Assembly: GCF_030209835.1 (NCBI RefSeq)
Contig: NZ_JARVRF010000013.1
Coordinates: 1 to 64,000 of the forward strand
Source of the DNA: Arthrobacter sp. efr-133-R2A-120
Lineage (GTDB): Bacteria > Actinomycetota > Actinomycetes > Actinomycetales > Micrococcaceae
DNA length: 64,000 nucleotides
Reading direction: 5' to 3'
Shown here: positions 54,801 through 62,639 of the stretch, in pieces
Layout of the letters: the number at the start of each line of letters is the position of its first letter
How positions within the stretch are numbered: position 1 is the first letter of the stretch
The notes under the pieces: model-generated
What the model was told of the DNA's origin: nothing
The model's input: the letters and a program-made list of their open reading frames with translations, nothing else
Database searches by the model: none
Made by a program: the position numbers and the translations under genes

Positions 54801-56692
54801 GTGAAGGCATCCGCGAGCAGTCCGCTGGTTCCCTCGGGGTCGACGCCGCCAGGAAACTTCACGCCGAGGTCGTAAAGAAACAGCTCCTGGCCACCCCGCC
54901 GAAGCTCGAAAGGCCGCTGGTCCAGCACTTCGAGCCCGAAGTTGTGCAAGAAGGGCAGGATCTGCGTCAGGCTCCTGGGCCTTGTCAGGTAGAGGCGGAT
55001 CCGGGCGTCCTCGACGAGCGTGCCCGGCGCACCCTTCCTGGCGTATACCGTGAGCAGCGGATCCCCGTATGGCCTGCCCCCTGCTCCGTCCAGGTCGAAG
55101 GTCTCGAAGTTGACGATGTCCCCGAGCGCGGCCTCCGCCTCGTAGACCGCGCGATAACCCGGGGGAAAGGCATCAGACCAGAGCCCGGCGAGCCTTGCGG
55201 CCTCCGCCGCCGGGAAGCGGTCCCGGACCGCGTCCTCGAGCCCGTCCGACCATGAGCGGGTAGCGGCTATCAGGCGCCGCTCGAGTTGGGAAGGGTCGAC
55301 GACGGCGGCCCTGGACGCGGCGGCGTCGGGCGTGGCACCTACATGGATCCGGAAGAACACCCGGGCCATGGGCGACTCGCTCAGACGGACCTCGAAATCG
55401 ACTGCGTCCGCCTTGAACGCCCGCCTGAGTTCTTCCTCCATCAACAGCCGGACAGCGGTGCTGTAACGGTGGCGCGGGAAGAAGACGAGCGCGGACACGA
55501 ACCGTCCATGGCTGTCAGGTCGAAGGAACACACGGATCCGCTGCAGCACCTCGGCACGAAGAATTTCGCCCGCCAGGCGCGCGAGCTCATCCGCTTCAAC
55601 ATGGAACAGTTCGTCCCGCGGAAAAGTCTCCAGGATAGCCATCAGGTCCCTGGTTTGGAGCGATCGGGGCGTAAACCCCAGTCTTTCGCTGACTGCCTGG
55701 ACTTTCTCGCGGATTACCGGAATCCGGCGGACCGATTGGTGCGTGGCGCCGGGCGTGAACAACCCCAAGAAGCGTCGTTCGCCGGTGGCCCGGCCGGCCG
55801 CATCGAACATTTGCAGACGAACTTCGTCCAGGTACGAGCGCCTCAGGACGGTGGATCGCACCTCCGAGGTGGAAAGGGCGAGGGCCCGGGACCCTGGGAT
55901 ACCGGGTGCGCGTGCCCCAGCGCTTCCGGAGGCGTCCCCCCGTGGCCGCCGCAGCAGACCCAGCGCGGAACCTTGCCGCTCCGAAAGCAGTTCCTGGCCG
56001 CCCGCCGTCGTGAGTTCATCTTCGGTGTACCCGAGAAACAGGAAGTTTCCGTCGTCGAGCCAGAGGAGCAGTTCTTTGAGCTGTTCCGGTGGCGGCACCA
56101 TACCGCGCGGGAATCCGTCCACGGAGGCAACCGCTTCGGCAACCTTGCCACGGAGGGCGGCCGCGTCATCGGCGGCAACCCGGACATCGTCCAGCACCCT
56201 CTGCAGGTTTTCCGTCAGTTGACTCACGGCCGCAGCATCGGCCAGCCTGCCGATCTCCGCGGCAATCCAGAGCTCGGGTTCCCCGGCCTCCGGAGGGGTC
56301 GCGCCCTCGGACGTTCCTAGGCGGACGTCCAATAGCTCGTGGGACACCGGGTCGCGAAGCACCCGAAAGCCTGGATGAACAAGGAGGTTGATCGACGTGT
56401 CGTCGCGCGTAAGCTCCGCCGTGACGGAGTGGACCAGGTACGGGATGTCCTCTGTCACCACCGCGACGACGCTGGCATCCAATTCCGTCAGGATCCCGAC
56501 GGCGGCCCGCCCGGGCGCGCGCGACGACGCCACTTTCAGATGGTGCGCGGCCCGCGCACGGAGTGTCTCGGGACTGTAGCTTCGCAGATCCTCCGGGGGC
56601 ACCTGGGCAAAGTATTCGGCCACGAAAGCTTCGCTGGGCTCAAGGGAAGCTACTGACTTCGCCTGCTCCGCCGGCACCGATTCGCGTGTCAT
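51872..56692 (-). CDS. NAD-specific glutamate dehydrogenase, large (180-kDa) type
   Basis: A 1606-residue enzyme converting glutamate to 2-oxoglutarate and ammonia with NAD. The long N-terminal regulatory half precedes a catalytic domain at about residues 700-1250, which contains [20 protein letters not shown]-type residues, the catalytic lysine in [14 protein letters not shown], and [11 protein letters not shown]. The length matches the Streptomyces-type enzyme of about 1650 residues. It is transcribed alone. In this class the enzyme serves amino acid catabolism. Confidence 0.95.
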   Translation of the reverse strand: [1606 protein letters not shown]

Positions 56693-56823
56693 GTCACCGC
56701 GCCTCCACTGCGGGTGCCACTCGCAAACTGGGGTTGACGATCCAGCCCTCCGCGCCTCCCTTCATCATGGCTGGCCGTAATGACCCCGTCCAGATGCTCG
56801 AACAAAGTATCGGGACATGACGC

Positions 56824-56849
56824 GGGCGCGGGCCGCACGGCCCGCGCCC
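56824..56849 (-). terminator. GC-rich terminator of the CsbD gene
   Basis: GGGCGCGGGCC (56824-56834) and GGCCCGCGCCC (56839-56849) form a perfect 11-bp stem with a 4-base loop. It lies 20 bases after the end of the CsbD gene on the minus strand, upstream of the glutamate dehydrogenase gene. Confidence 0.75.
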
Positions 56850-56868
56850 TGCTGTCGGCGTCGGAGGA

Positions 56869-57045
56869 CTAGTGCTTCCTGAAGGCGCCTTTGATCTTTT
56901 CGCCTGCCAGCTTCAGATCGGCCCTGACCTGACGGGACTTGCCCTCAGCCTTCAGCCGGTCATTGCCGGTGGCCTCGCCGGCCGCTTCCGTGGCCTTGCC
57001 GTGGAATTTCCCGGCAGCGTGATGGATCCTCTCACCCCAACCCAT
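56869..57045 (-). CDS. CsbD-family stress protein
   Basis: A 58-residue hydrophilic protein starting MGWGERIHHAAGKFHGKATE and rich in Lys, Ala and Gly, followed by GNDRLKAEGKSRQVRADLKL. This is the CsbD pattern, a small general-stress protein under sigma-B-type control in Bacillus. AAGGAG lies 7 bases upstream of the ATG; a longer upstream frame is non-coding. It is divergent from corA. Confidence 0.88.
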   Translation of the reverse strand: MGWGERIHHAAGKFHGKATEAAGEATGNDRLKAEGKSRQVRADLKLAGEKIKGAFRKH

Positions 57046-57182
57046 GATGGCTCTCCTTAGTCGGCGGCCCGCGGCAGGACACCGCGCGGCCGCACTTAAA
57101 TTGTAGGGACGGAAGCGCGGCAAAGACACGTCCCGGCAGGGAAGCCTTGCCACTCAGGAAGCACGGATTAGGGTCCCGTACC

Positions 57183-58163
57183 ATGGGGCGGATGGTGTTC
57201 ATACGGCTATACCGCGAAGGCAAACTCGAACGCGACGATGTCCGGGCCCACGAAATCGAAGCCCTGGCCCGCCAGGATGACGTGGTGCTGTGGATCGACT
57301 ACACGGACCCGACGGCGGATGACCTGCTCGGCGTCGAAACCGTGTACGGGCTCCACCGCCTCGCCGTCGAGGACGCCGTCCACGACTTCCAGCGGCCCAA
57401 ACTGGACCGGTACCCGAACCATCTGTTCCTCTCGGCCTACCAAGCGGCGTTGCGGCCAGGCACCGGCGAACTGGCCGTCGTCGAAATCTCGGCGTTCGTG
57501 ACCCACAACGCCCTCGTGACAGTGCACGGGACCGGGTTCGACACCGACAAGCTGACGGCGCACTGGGACGCGGAAACCGACCTCGCCCAACACGGCGTGC
57601 CTTTCCTCTTCTGGGGCCTGCTGGACATGATCGTCGACGGGCACTTCGACGCCGTCCAGGAACTCGATGGCTACATCGACGCCCTCGAGGAGTCGCTCTT
57701 CGATGACCACTCCCCCGACCATGACCTGCAGCGGAAGACCTTCGAACTCCGCAAGAACCTCGTCCGGCTCCGCCGCGTCGTCCTGCCCATGCGTGAAGTC
57801 CTCAACACCCTCCTCCGGCGGGAGGACCTGGTCGGCTGCAGCCCGGCGATGCAGCCCTTCCTGCAGGACGTCTACGACCACGTGCTGCGTGCCACGGAAT
57901 GGACGGAATCCCTCCGCGATCTGGTCACCACCATCCTGGAAACCCACATCAGCATCCAGGGGAACCAGATGAACCTCGTCATGAAGAAGGTGACCAGCTG
58001 GGCCGCGATCATCGCCGTCCCCACTGCCGTGACCGGCTTTTTCGGTCAGAACGTGCCCTTCTTCGGCTTCCAGAGCGATTACGGCCTCTGGCTATCCAGC
58101 GCACTCATGGCCGGCGGTTCAATATTCCTGTACTTGGCATTCAAGAAGCGAGACTGGATCTAG
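57183..58163 (+). CDS. corA: CorA-family divalent metal transporter
   Basis: A 326-residue CorA/Mg2+ channel-type protein with a large cytoplasmic N-domain and two C-terminal membrane segments. The first is WAAIIAVPTAVTGFFG and the second LWLSSALMAGGSIFLYLAF. The usual GMN signature at the end of TM1 is replaced by GQN (GFFGQNVPFFG), a variant I recall in some actinobacterial CorA proteins. The start may be ATG 57183 or 57192; an AGGG about 8 bases upstream favours 57183. Magnesium or cobalt transport is assumed from the family. Confidence 0.88.
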   Translation: MGRMVFIRLYREGKLERDDVRAHEIEALARQDDVVLWIDYTDPTADDLLGVETVYGLHRLAVEDAVHDFQRPKLDRYPNHLFLSAYQAALRPGTGELAVVEISAFVTHNALVTVHGTGFDTDKLTAHWDAETDLAQHGVPFLFWGLLDMIVDGHFDAVQELDGYIDALEESLFDDHSPDHDLQRKTFELRKNLVRLRRVVLPMREVLNTLLRREDLVGCSPAMQPFLQDVYDHVLRATEWTESLRDLVTTILETHISIQGNQMNLVMKKVTSWAAIIAVPTAVTGFFGQNVPFFGFQSDYGLWLSSALMAGGSIFLYLAFKKRDWI

Positions 58164-58185
58164 CCAGGGGTCCTCCCAAGGCAGA

Positions 58186-58779
58186 ATGGAAGGCATGCCC
58201 CTTACTACCTTCGCCCTCGTCCGCCACGGCCAGACAGACTGGAATGCCCAGCGCCGGCTGCAGGGATCCACCGATATTCCGCTGAACGACGTCGGCCGTG
58301 GGCAAGCGCGTGACGCCGTCGCCGTCCTGTCCGGTCACGAGTGGGACGTCGTCGTTTCCTCACCGCTGAGCCGGGCCGCGGAAACCGCCGAGCTGATCGC
58401 TGCAGGGTTGGGGCTGAGCGTGGACCGGCACGTGCCGGAGCTCACCGAGCGACGCTTTGGACCTGCCGAAGGCCTTCATGCAGGACCTGAATTGGAGGCG
58501 CTGCGCATCCCCGGTGGCTTCCGCGGCGCGGAATCCGAGGACGAGGCAGCCTCCCGTGGGCTAGCCGCACTGGAAGCGCTGGCGGACGAGTTCAGCGGCC
58601 GCCGCGTCCTGGTTGTCGCCCACGGAACACTCCTCCGCGTGAGCCTCGGCCGCGCGGTTGGCCGCACTTTGCAAAGCATCGACAACGCCGTGCTCAACCT
58701 TGCCCACCACCATCCCGTTGACGGCTGGCAGCTCGAATACTTCAACGGTGAACGCGTCATGGCTACCGTTCCCGGCTGA
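58186..58779 (+). CDS. Histidine phosphatase-family protein
   Basis: A 197-residue phosphoglycerate-mutase-like phosphatase. The catalytic RHG motif is LVRHGQTDWNAQRRLQG, and the second histidine lies in VLVVAHGTLLRV. The acid residue is in LTERRFGPAEG. The start may be 58186 (AAGG upstream) or the ATG 9 bases later (58195). It lies 22 bases after corA and may be cotranscribed with it. The substrate is unknown; relatives hydrolyse small phosphate esters. Confidence 0.9.
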   Translation: MEGMPLTTFALVRHGQTDWNAQRRLQGSTDIPLNDVGRGQARDAVAVLSGHEWDVVVSSPLSRAAETAELIAAGLGLSVDRHVPELTERRFGPAEGLHAGPELEALRIPGGFRGAESEDEAASRGLAALEALADEFSGRRVLVVAHGTLLRVSLGRAVGRTLQSIDNAVLNLAHHHPVDGWQLEYFNGERVMATVPG

Positions 58780-58860
58780 GAGCAACGAGCCCAAGGCATA
58801 CCCACCGGCAAGGCGGCGTGGGAGACTGTTCAGCACGGACAGGAACTCTTTTCGAAGGGG

Positions 58861-60183
58861 ATGGTCGCCGTGACGGTAACTGGTCTCAACGCCGTCGACC
58901 ACATCGTCGTCTTGATGCTTGAAAACCGATCATTCGATCACATGCTCGGATACCTCTATGCCGATTCCGGCAATGTTTCCCCTGCGGGGGACCGGTTCGA
59001 GGGCCTGACCGGCACGGAGTCCTGCCCAGGATCCGATGGCAGTCCGGTTGGAGTCTATCGGCTGACTCCCTCGACCCCCGACCTCTACTTCATGCCGGGC
59101 GCCGACCCTGGAGAAGGGTACCGGGCAACGAACGCCCAGCTCTTTGGCAGCGCCGGCGCGCCGAAAGCGGGGGCTGTTCCTTCCATGACCGGTTTTGTAG
59201 GCAACTACGCCGGCGCCATCAAGGACAACCTCGCCAAGGGCTGGCACGTGGTGCCGGGCACAACCGAGCACATGATCATGGGCTGCTTCACCCCGCAGAC
59301 ACTGCCTGTGTTGTCGGCGATGGCGAAGGGATTCGCCGTCTGTGACGCCTGGTTCGCGTCGGCTCCCACGATGACGATGCCTAACCGGGCCTTCGCCTGC
59401 GCCGGCACCAGCCAGGGCAACTTGGATGACAAGGCCAAGCGGTTCACCGTGCCGAGTATCTTCGGGCACCTCGGCAACCATGGCATCCCGTGGAAGATCT
59501 ATGGCGAAACCAGGTCACCCCTGACGAAACTCGACTTCGACGACACGCGGCACGCTCCGGCGTCGAACATTGGCCTGTTCACGGACTTCCAAGCCGACGC
59601 GGCGGCCGGGCGGCTCCCCGCATACGCCTTCCTCGAACCGTCCTGGTCCTCGACAGGCAACAGCGAGCACCCCAACTACAACGTCGCGCTCGGAGAGCAG
59701 TTCCTGCTGGACGCCTATCGCGCCGTGCGCGATGGTCCGGCCTGGGACTCCACCCTGCTCATCGTCACGTATGACGAACACGGCGGCTGCTACGACCACG
59801 TCGCCCCGCCGTGGGGCGCAACGCCACCGGACGATACCCCCGGGGAATTCGGTTTCGATTTCACCCGGTTCGGAGTGCGGGTGCCAACGGTACTGATGAG
59901 TCCGCTCATCCCCGCTGGTACCGTCTTTAGGGCCCCTGGACCTGTCCCGCTCGATCACACGAGCGTCCTTGCGACCATCGAACATCGTTGGAATCTGCCG
60001 GCCCTCACCCGACGCGATGCCGCGGCACCCGACGTCGGCGGGGCCTTGAGCCTCGCCGTCCCTCGCACCGACGACCCCCTCGCGGACGTTCAGGCACCTA
60101 GTCCACCGCCGACCATGCGGGCACTCGCAGAACAACCGTCCCACCTGCAACAACTGCACGACGAGCTTCTCGCGCAACCGTAG
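58861..60183 (+). CDS. Phospholipase C-like phosphoesterase
   Basis: A 440-residue protein of the phosphoesterase family (phospholipase C/acid phosphatase, PF04185). The motif VVLMLENRSFDHMLGYL carries the metal ligands Glu and Asn at the N-terminus, APTMTMPNRAFACAGTSQG holds the catalytic Thr, and VTYDEHGGCYDHVAPP holds further ligands. No signal peptide or Tat motif is seen, whereas many relatives are exported, so a cytoplasmic location is likely. It follows the histidine phosphatase gene by 81 bases. Confidence 0.88.
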   Translation: MVAVTVTGLNAVDHIVVLMLENRSFDHMLGYLYADSGNVSPAGDRFEGLTGTESCPGSDGSPVGVYRLTPSTPDLYFMPGADPGEGYRATNAQLFGSAGAPKAGAVPSMTGFVGNYAGAIKDNLAKGWHVVPGTTEHMIMGCFTPQTLPVLSAMAKGFAVCDAWFASAPTMTMPNRAFACAGTSQGNLDDKAKRFTVPSIFGHLGNHGIPWKIYGETRSPLTKLDFDDTRHAPASNIGLFTDFQADAAAGRLPAYAFLEPSWSSTGNSEHPNYNVALGEQFLLDAYRAVRDGPAWDSTLLIVTYDEHGGCYDHVAPPWGATPPDDTPGEFGFDFTRFGVRVPTVLMSPLIPAGTVFRAPGPVPLDHTSVLATIEHRWNLPALTRRDAAAPDVGGALSLAVPRTDDPLADVQAPSPPPTMRALAEQPSHLQQLHDELLAQP

Positions 60184-60211
60184 GACCGAGCTTTGGCTGT
60201 GTGAGTCCTAT

Positions 60212-61327
60212 TCAGGCCACGGTTCCGTCGGCGGCGTCGATGGCGGCGGGCGCCGTGTCGCCTCGCCCGGTCCACGTCTTGATGGCAGTCCAAGCAACGG
60301 CGGCGGTCGGTACGGCCAGTAGGGCACCGATAATGCCTGCGAGCATCGTGCCGATGGCCAAAGCCAGCAAAATGGCCAGTCCATGAATGCTCAGGACCTT
60401 GCCCATCAAAACGGGTTGGAGGAAATGGTGCTCAAGCTGGTTGGCCGCTATGAGGACAGCGAGGACGATGAGGGACGTCACCGGACCGTTAGAGATCAGG
60501 GCGACACCCACAGCCAGGGTACCTGCCGCAGTGGAACCAATGATCGGAATGAAGCCGCCGATAAACACAAAAACACCCAGGGGCAGGGCAAGCGGGACAC
60601 CGAGGATGGCCAGGACTGTCCCGATGATCACGCCGTTCACTGCTGCGATCAGAGCCGTGCCGCGGACATAGCCTCCCAAAACGGTGGCGCTTCTTTCCGC
60701 CGTGAGATGCGCCTTCCCGCGGTGAGCCGCCGGAAGGAATCCGAAGAGGAAAGTCCTGATCTTTTCGCCGTCCTTGAGGAAGAAGAACAAGATCACGACC
60801 ATAAGAACCAAGCCGGCCAGGATTTCACCGACGGTACGGGCCCCGGTGAGCGCTTCCGCACCGAAGCTACTGCTCGTGAAGAAACGCTGGATGGAATCGG
60901 CCACGGAGCGGATCTGCTCGTCGCTGACCCTGAAAGGTCCGTTGTTCAGGAATTGGTGCAATTGGTCGATGCCGGCAGTGAATTTCACGGCAAGCTCCTT
61001 GGATTGCGCCCTGATAAGGAAGACGATTCCGGTGATAACTCCGCCGAAGACTGCGAGGATCCCCACGAACGATGCTGCGACGGCGAGGGCCCGGGGCCAC
61101 CGGCGGGCTGTCAGCCAACGCACTAGAGGCGAGATCGCAGAGGCAAGAATGAGCGCGATCGTGACCGGGATCATGACGAGCGGCACAGTGGTCATCGCCC
61201 ACACAATCACCGAGACCAGGGTGATGACCAGGAGCATCTGCGCTGAACGGATCCCGGCCCGGCCAAGGCCGTCGGACCAGATCGCCGACATCGTGGGTTT
61301 GTTCGGCGAATTGTTGCTTTCAGTCAT
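60212..61327 (-). CDS. AI-2E family transporter
   Basis: A 371-residue membrane protein with about eight membrane segments. The family pattern is seen in LVLMVVILFFFLKDGEKIRT, GVPLALPLGVFVFIGGFIPI and IIGSTAAGTLAVGVALISNG. Some family members export autoinducer-2, and others are Na+/H+ antiporters; the substrate here is unknown. It converges with the phosphoesterase gene, with 28 bases between them. Confidence 0.88.
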   Translation of the reverse strand: MTESNNSPNKPTMSAIWSDGLGRAGIRSAQMLLVITLVSVIVWAMTTVPLVMIPVTIALILASAISPLVRWLTARRWPRALAVAASFVGILAVFGGVITGIVFLIRAQSKELAVKFTAGIDQLHQFLNNGPFRVSDEQIRSVADSIQRFFTSSSFGAEALTGARTVGEILAGLVLMVVILFFFLKDGEKIRTFLFGFLPAAHRGKAHLTAERSATVLGGYVRGTALIAAVNGVIIGTVLAILGVPLALPLGVFVFIGGFIPIIGSTAAGTLAVGVALISNGPVTSLIVLAVLIAANQLEHHFLQPVLMGKVLSIHGLAILLALAIGTMLAGIIGALLAVPTAAVAWTAIKTWTGRGDTAPAAIDAADGTVA

Positions 61328-61354
61328 TGGATTCCTCCATTGGCCCAGTGGATT

Positions 61355-61555
61355 TCACGTCGGGGTCACGACGTCCTCCAGCATTGCCCTGTCGAAGAAT
61401 CGAATCTCTCCTGTTGCCTGGAAAAACACGGGAACTACCGACGTGTTCGCGTCCTTCGACGTTTCATAGATCTCCGGCGCGCTGCCGTGTTTTCGCGCAA
61501 TGGTTCCAACCATCTCGGTGCCACGAACCCGGACGGTTCGATACTTGTAGCTCAT
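61355..61555 (-). CDS. Small hypothetical protein
   Basis: A 66-residue protein, MSYKYRTVRVRGTEMVGTIA followed by RKHGSAPEIYETSKDAN and FQATGEIRFFDRAMLEDVV. AGGGG lies upstream of the ATG. The composition is protein-like, with a probable small beta-rich fold. No family is recognised. It lies 27 bases before the AI-2E-family gene on the same strand. Confidence 0.6.
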   Translation of the reverse strand: MSYKYRTVRVRGTEMVGTIARKHGSAPEIYETSKDANTSVVPVFFQATGEIRFFDRAMLEDVVTPT

Positions 61556-61641
61556 GTGGACCCCTATCGTCAGTCAAGGCAAACGCTACTCCTGTGAGGC
61601 ACAGTCGGCAGCCGAGGCGCGACCAGCCGCGTTGAGCTGGA

Positions 61642-62256
61642 TTATCCTTCGTCGCAGAGCAAGTGGTACCAGCTGTCGGCCAGCACCTCAAGCGCGTGGT
61701 CGCGGTTTGGCTCGAGCTTGCGGCGAGTCCAGAGCGTCGCGACGTAGTCCAGCTGCGTGAAGGCGAGTGTTCCGCGGATGTGGTGCGTTTCCTCAGGGAA
61801 GCGGCCAGCCTGTTGCATGCCGCGGACGATGTCGGAGATGACTTCCTCGTGCCATCCCTCCACCAACGTCCGCACTTCGCGATCGACCGCGGCGGCCTCG
61901 TCGAGCACATCGAGGTACGGACGGAAGACCGGCCAGAGCGCAGCGCGCGACTCTAGCCACGCAAGGATTCCCGGCAGTTTGCCCTCCCGTACCACGTCGA
62001 CGAGCTCGACGGCGGTCGACGCCTTGTCGGGACCATCCGCGCGGTCGAGCACGGCGTTGACACGCGCCATGAAGTCCCTCATCAGGTCACTGCGCGAGGG
62101 GTAGTAGGCGTAAAAAGTCACCCTTGTGGTGCCGGCAGCGGCGGCGATCTCGTCGATCGTGGTGGCGGCGTAGCCCTTCTCGGTGAAGAGTTCGAGCGCC
62201 CGTTCGACGATCATGTCGCGGGTCAGCTGCTTCTGGGCTTCTCGCAACGACGACAT
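61642..62256 (-). CDS. TetR-family transcriptional regulator
   Basis: A 204-residue TetR protein. The DNA-binding helix-turn-helix is at residues about 12-58 (MIVERALELFTEKGYAATTI, then DEIAAAAGTTRVTFYAYYPS). The C-terminal ligand domain is of unknown specificity. It lies upstream of the 66-residue ORF and the transporter on the same strand, and the repeat array is upstream of its start. The target and ligand are unknown. Confidence 0.87.
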   Translation of the reverse strand: MSSLREAQKQLTRDMIVERALELFTEKGYAATTIDEIAAAAGTTRVTFYAYYPSRSDLMRDFMARVNAVLDRADGPDKASTAVELVDVVREGKLPGILAWLESRAALWPVFRPYLDVLDEAAAVDREVRTLVEGWHEEVISDIVRGMQQAGRFPEETHHIRGTLAFTQLDYVATLWTRRKLEPNRDHALEVLADSWYHLLCDEG

Positions 62257-62374
62257 GGGTCAATCCTAACCGTGGTGTTCGGCAATTGTGCGGAGGAGTC
62301 GCAAAGGATGCGCGTCGCCCAGTGGCCTGACATGCCGTAAAGATGGGCACGCGTCCTCGTATTTGGCCGTGTAT

Positions 62375-62552
62375 GTGAGCGAGCGTCCGGGTTTATGGCC
62401 GTGTATGTGAGCGGGCGTCCGGGTGGATGTGCCGGCGCTGCTCGGTCAGTGCCCGACGGCAGCAGTCGCCTTGCGCCGTCGTCCTGCCATTGCGCCTGCC
62501 CTCCCCGGACGCCCGCTCACTTTTGGGGCTTTTCCGGCCGACGCTCGCTCAC
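62375..62552. repeat. Nested inverted-repeat element
   Basis: Outer arms GTGAGCGAGCGTC (62375-62387) and GACGCTCGCTCAC (62540-62552) are perfect inverse copies of 13 bases. Inner arms GTGAGCGGGCGTCCGGG (62407-62423) and CCCGGACGCCCGCTCAC (62504-62520) are perfect over 17 bases. The 178-base element could fold into a long hairpin or be a small non-autonomous mobile element. The left arms are spaced 32 bases and are part of the direct repeat. Confidence 0.7.
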
Positions 62553-62558
62553 ATGATC

Positions 62559-62637
62559 TGAGCGAGGGTCCTGGAATTTGGCCGTATATGTGAGCGAGGG
62601 TCCTGGAATTTGGCCGTATATGTGAGCGAGGGTCCGG
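62559..62637. repeat. Direct 32-bp tandem repeats
   Basis: The core TGAGCGAGGGTCCTGG occurs at 62559 and 62591, and with CGGG ending at 62623. The period is exactly 32 bases, and the units at 62559-62590 and 62591-62622 are nearly identical. The same 32-base period links the cores at 62375 and 62407. The last copy abuts the end of the reductase gene. Confidence 0.75.
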
Positions 62638-62639
62638 GT

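Larger units (their letters stand above)
62257..62639. other. 383-base intergenic region holding a repeat array
   Basis: No gene is seen. The region carries the 32-bp repeats and inverted copies described separately (62375-62637). The first 110 bases should hold the promoter of the TetR gene. Short open frames crossing the repeats are not credible genes. Confidence 0.7.

Noticed and set aside
62375-62637. CRISPR-like array
   Set aside because: The repeat period is 32 bases with nearly no unique spacer, copies occur in both orientations, and no cas genes are near.
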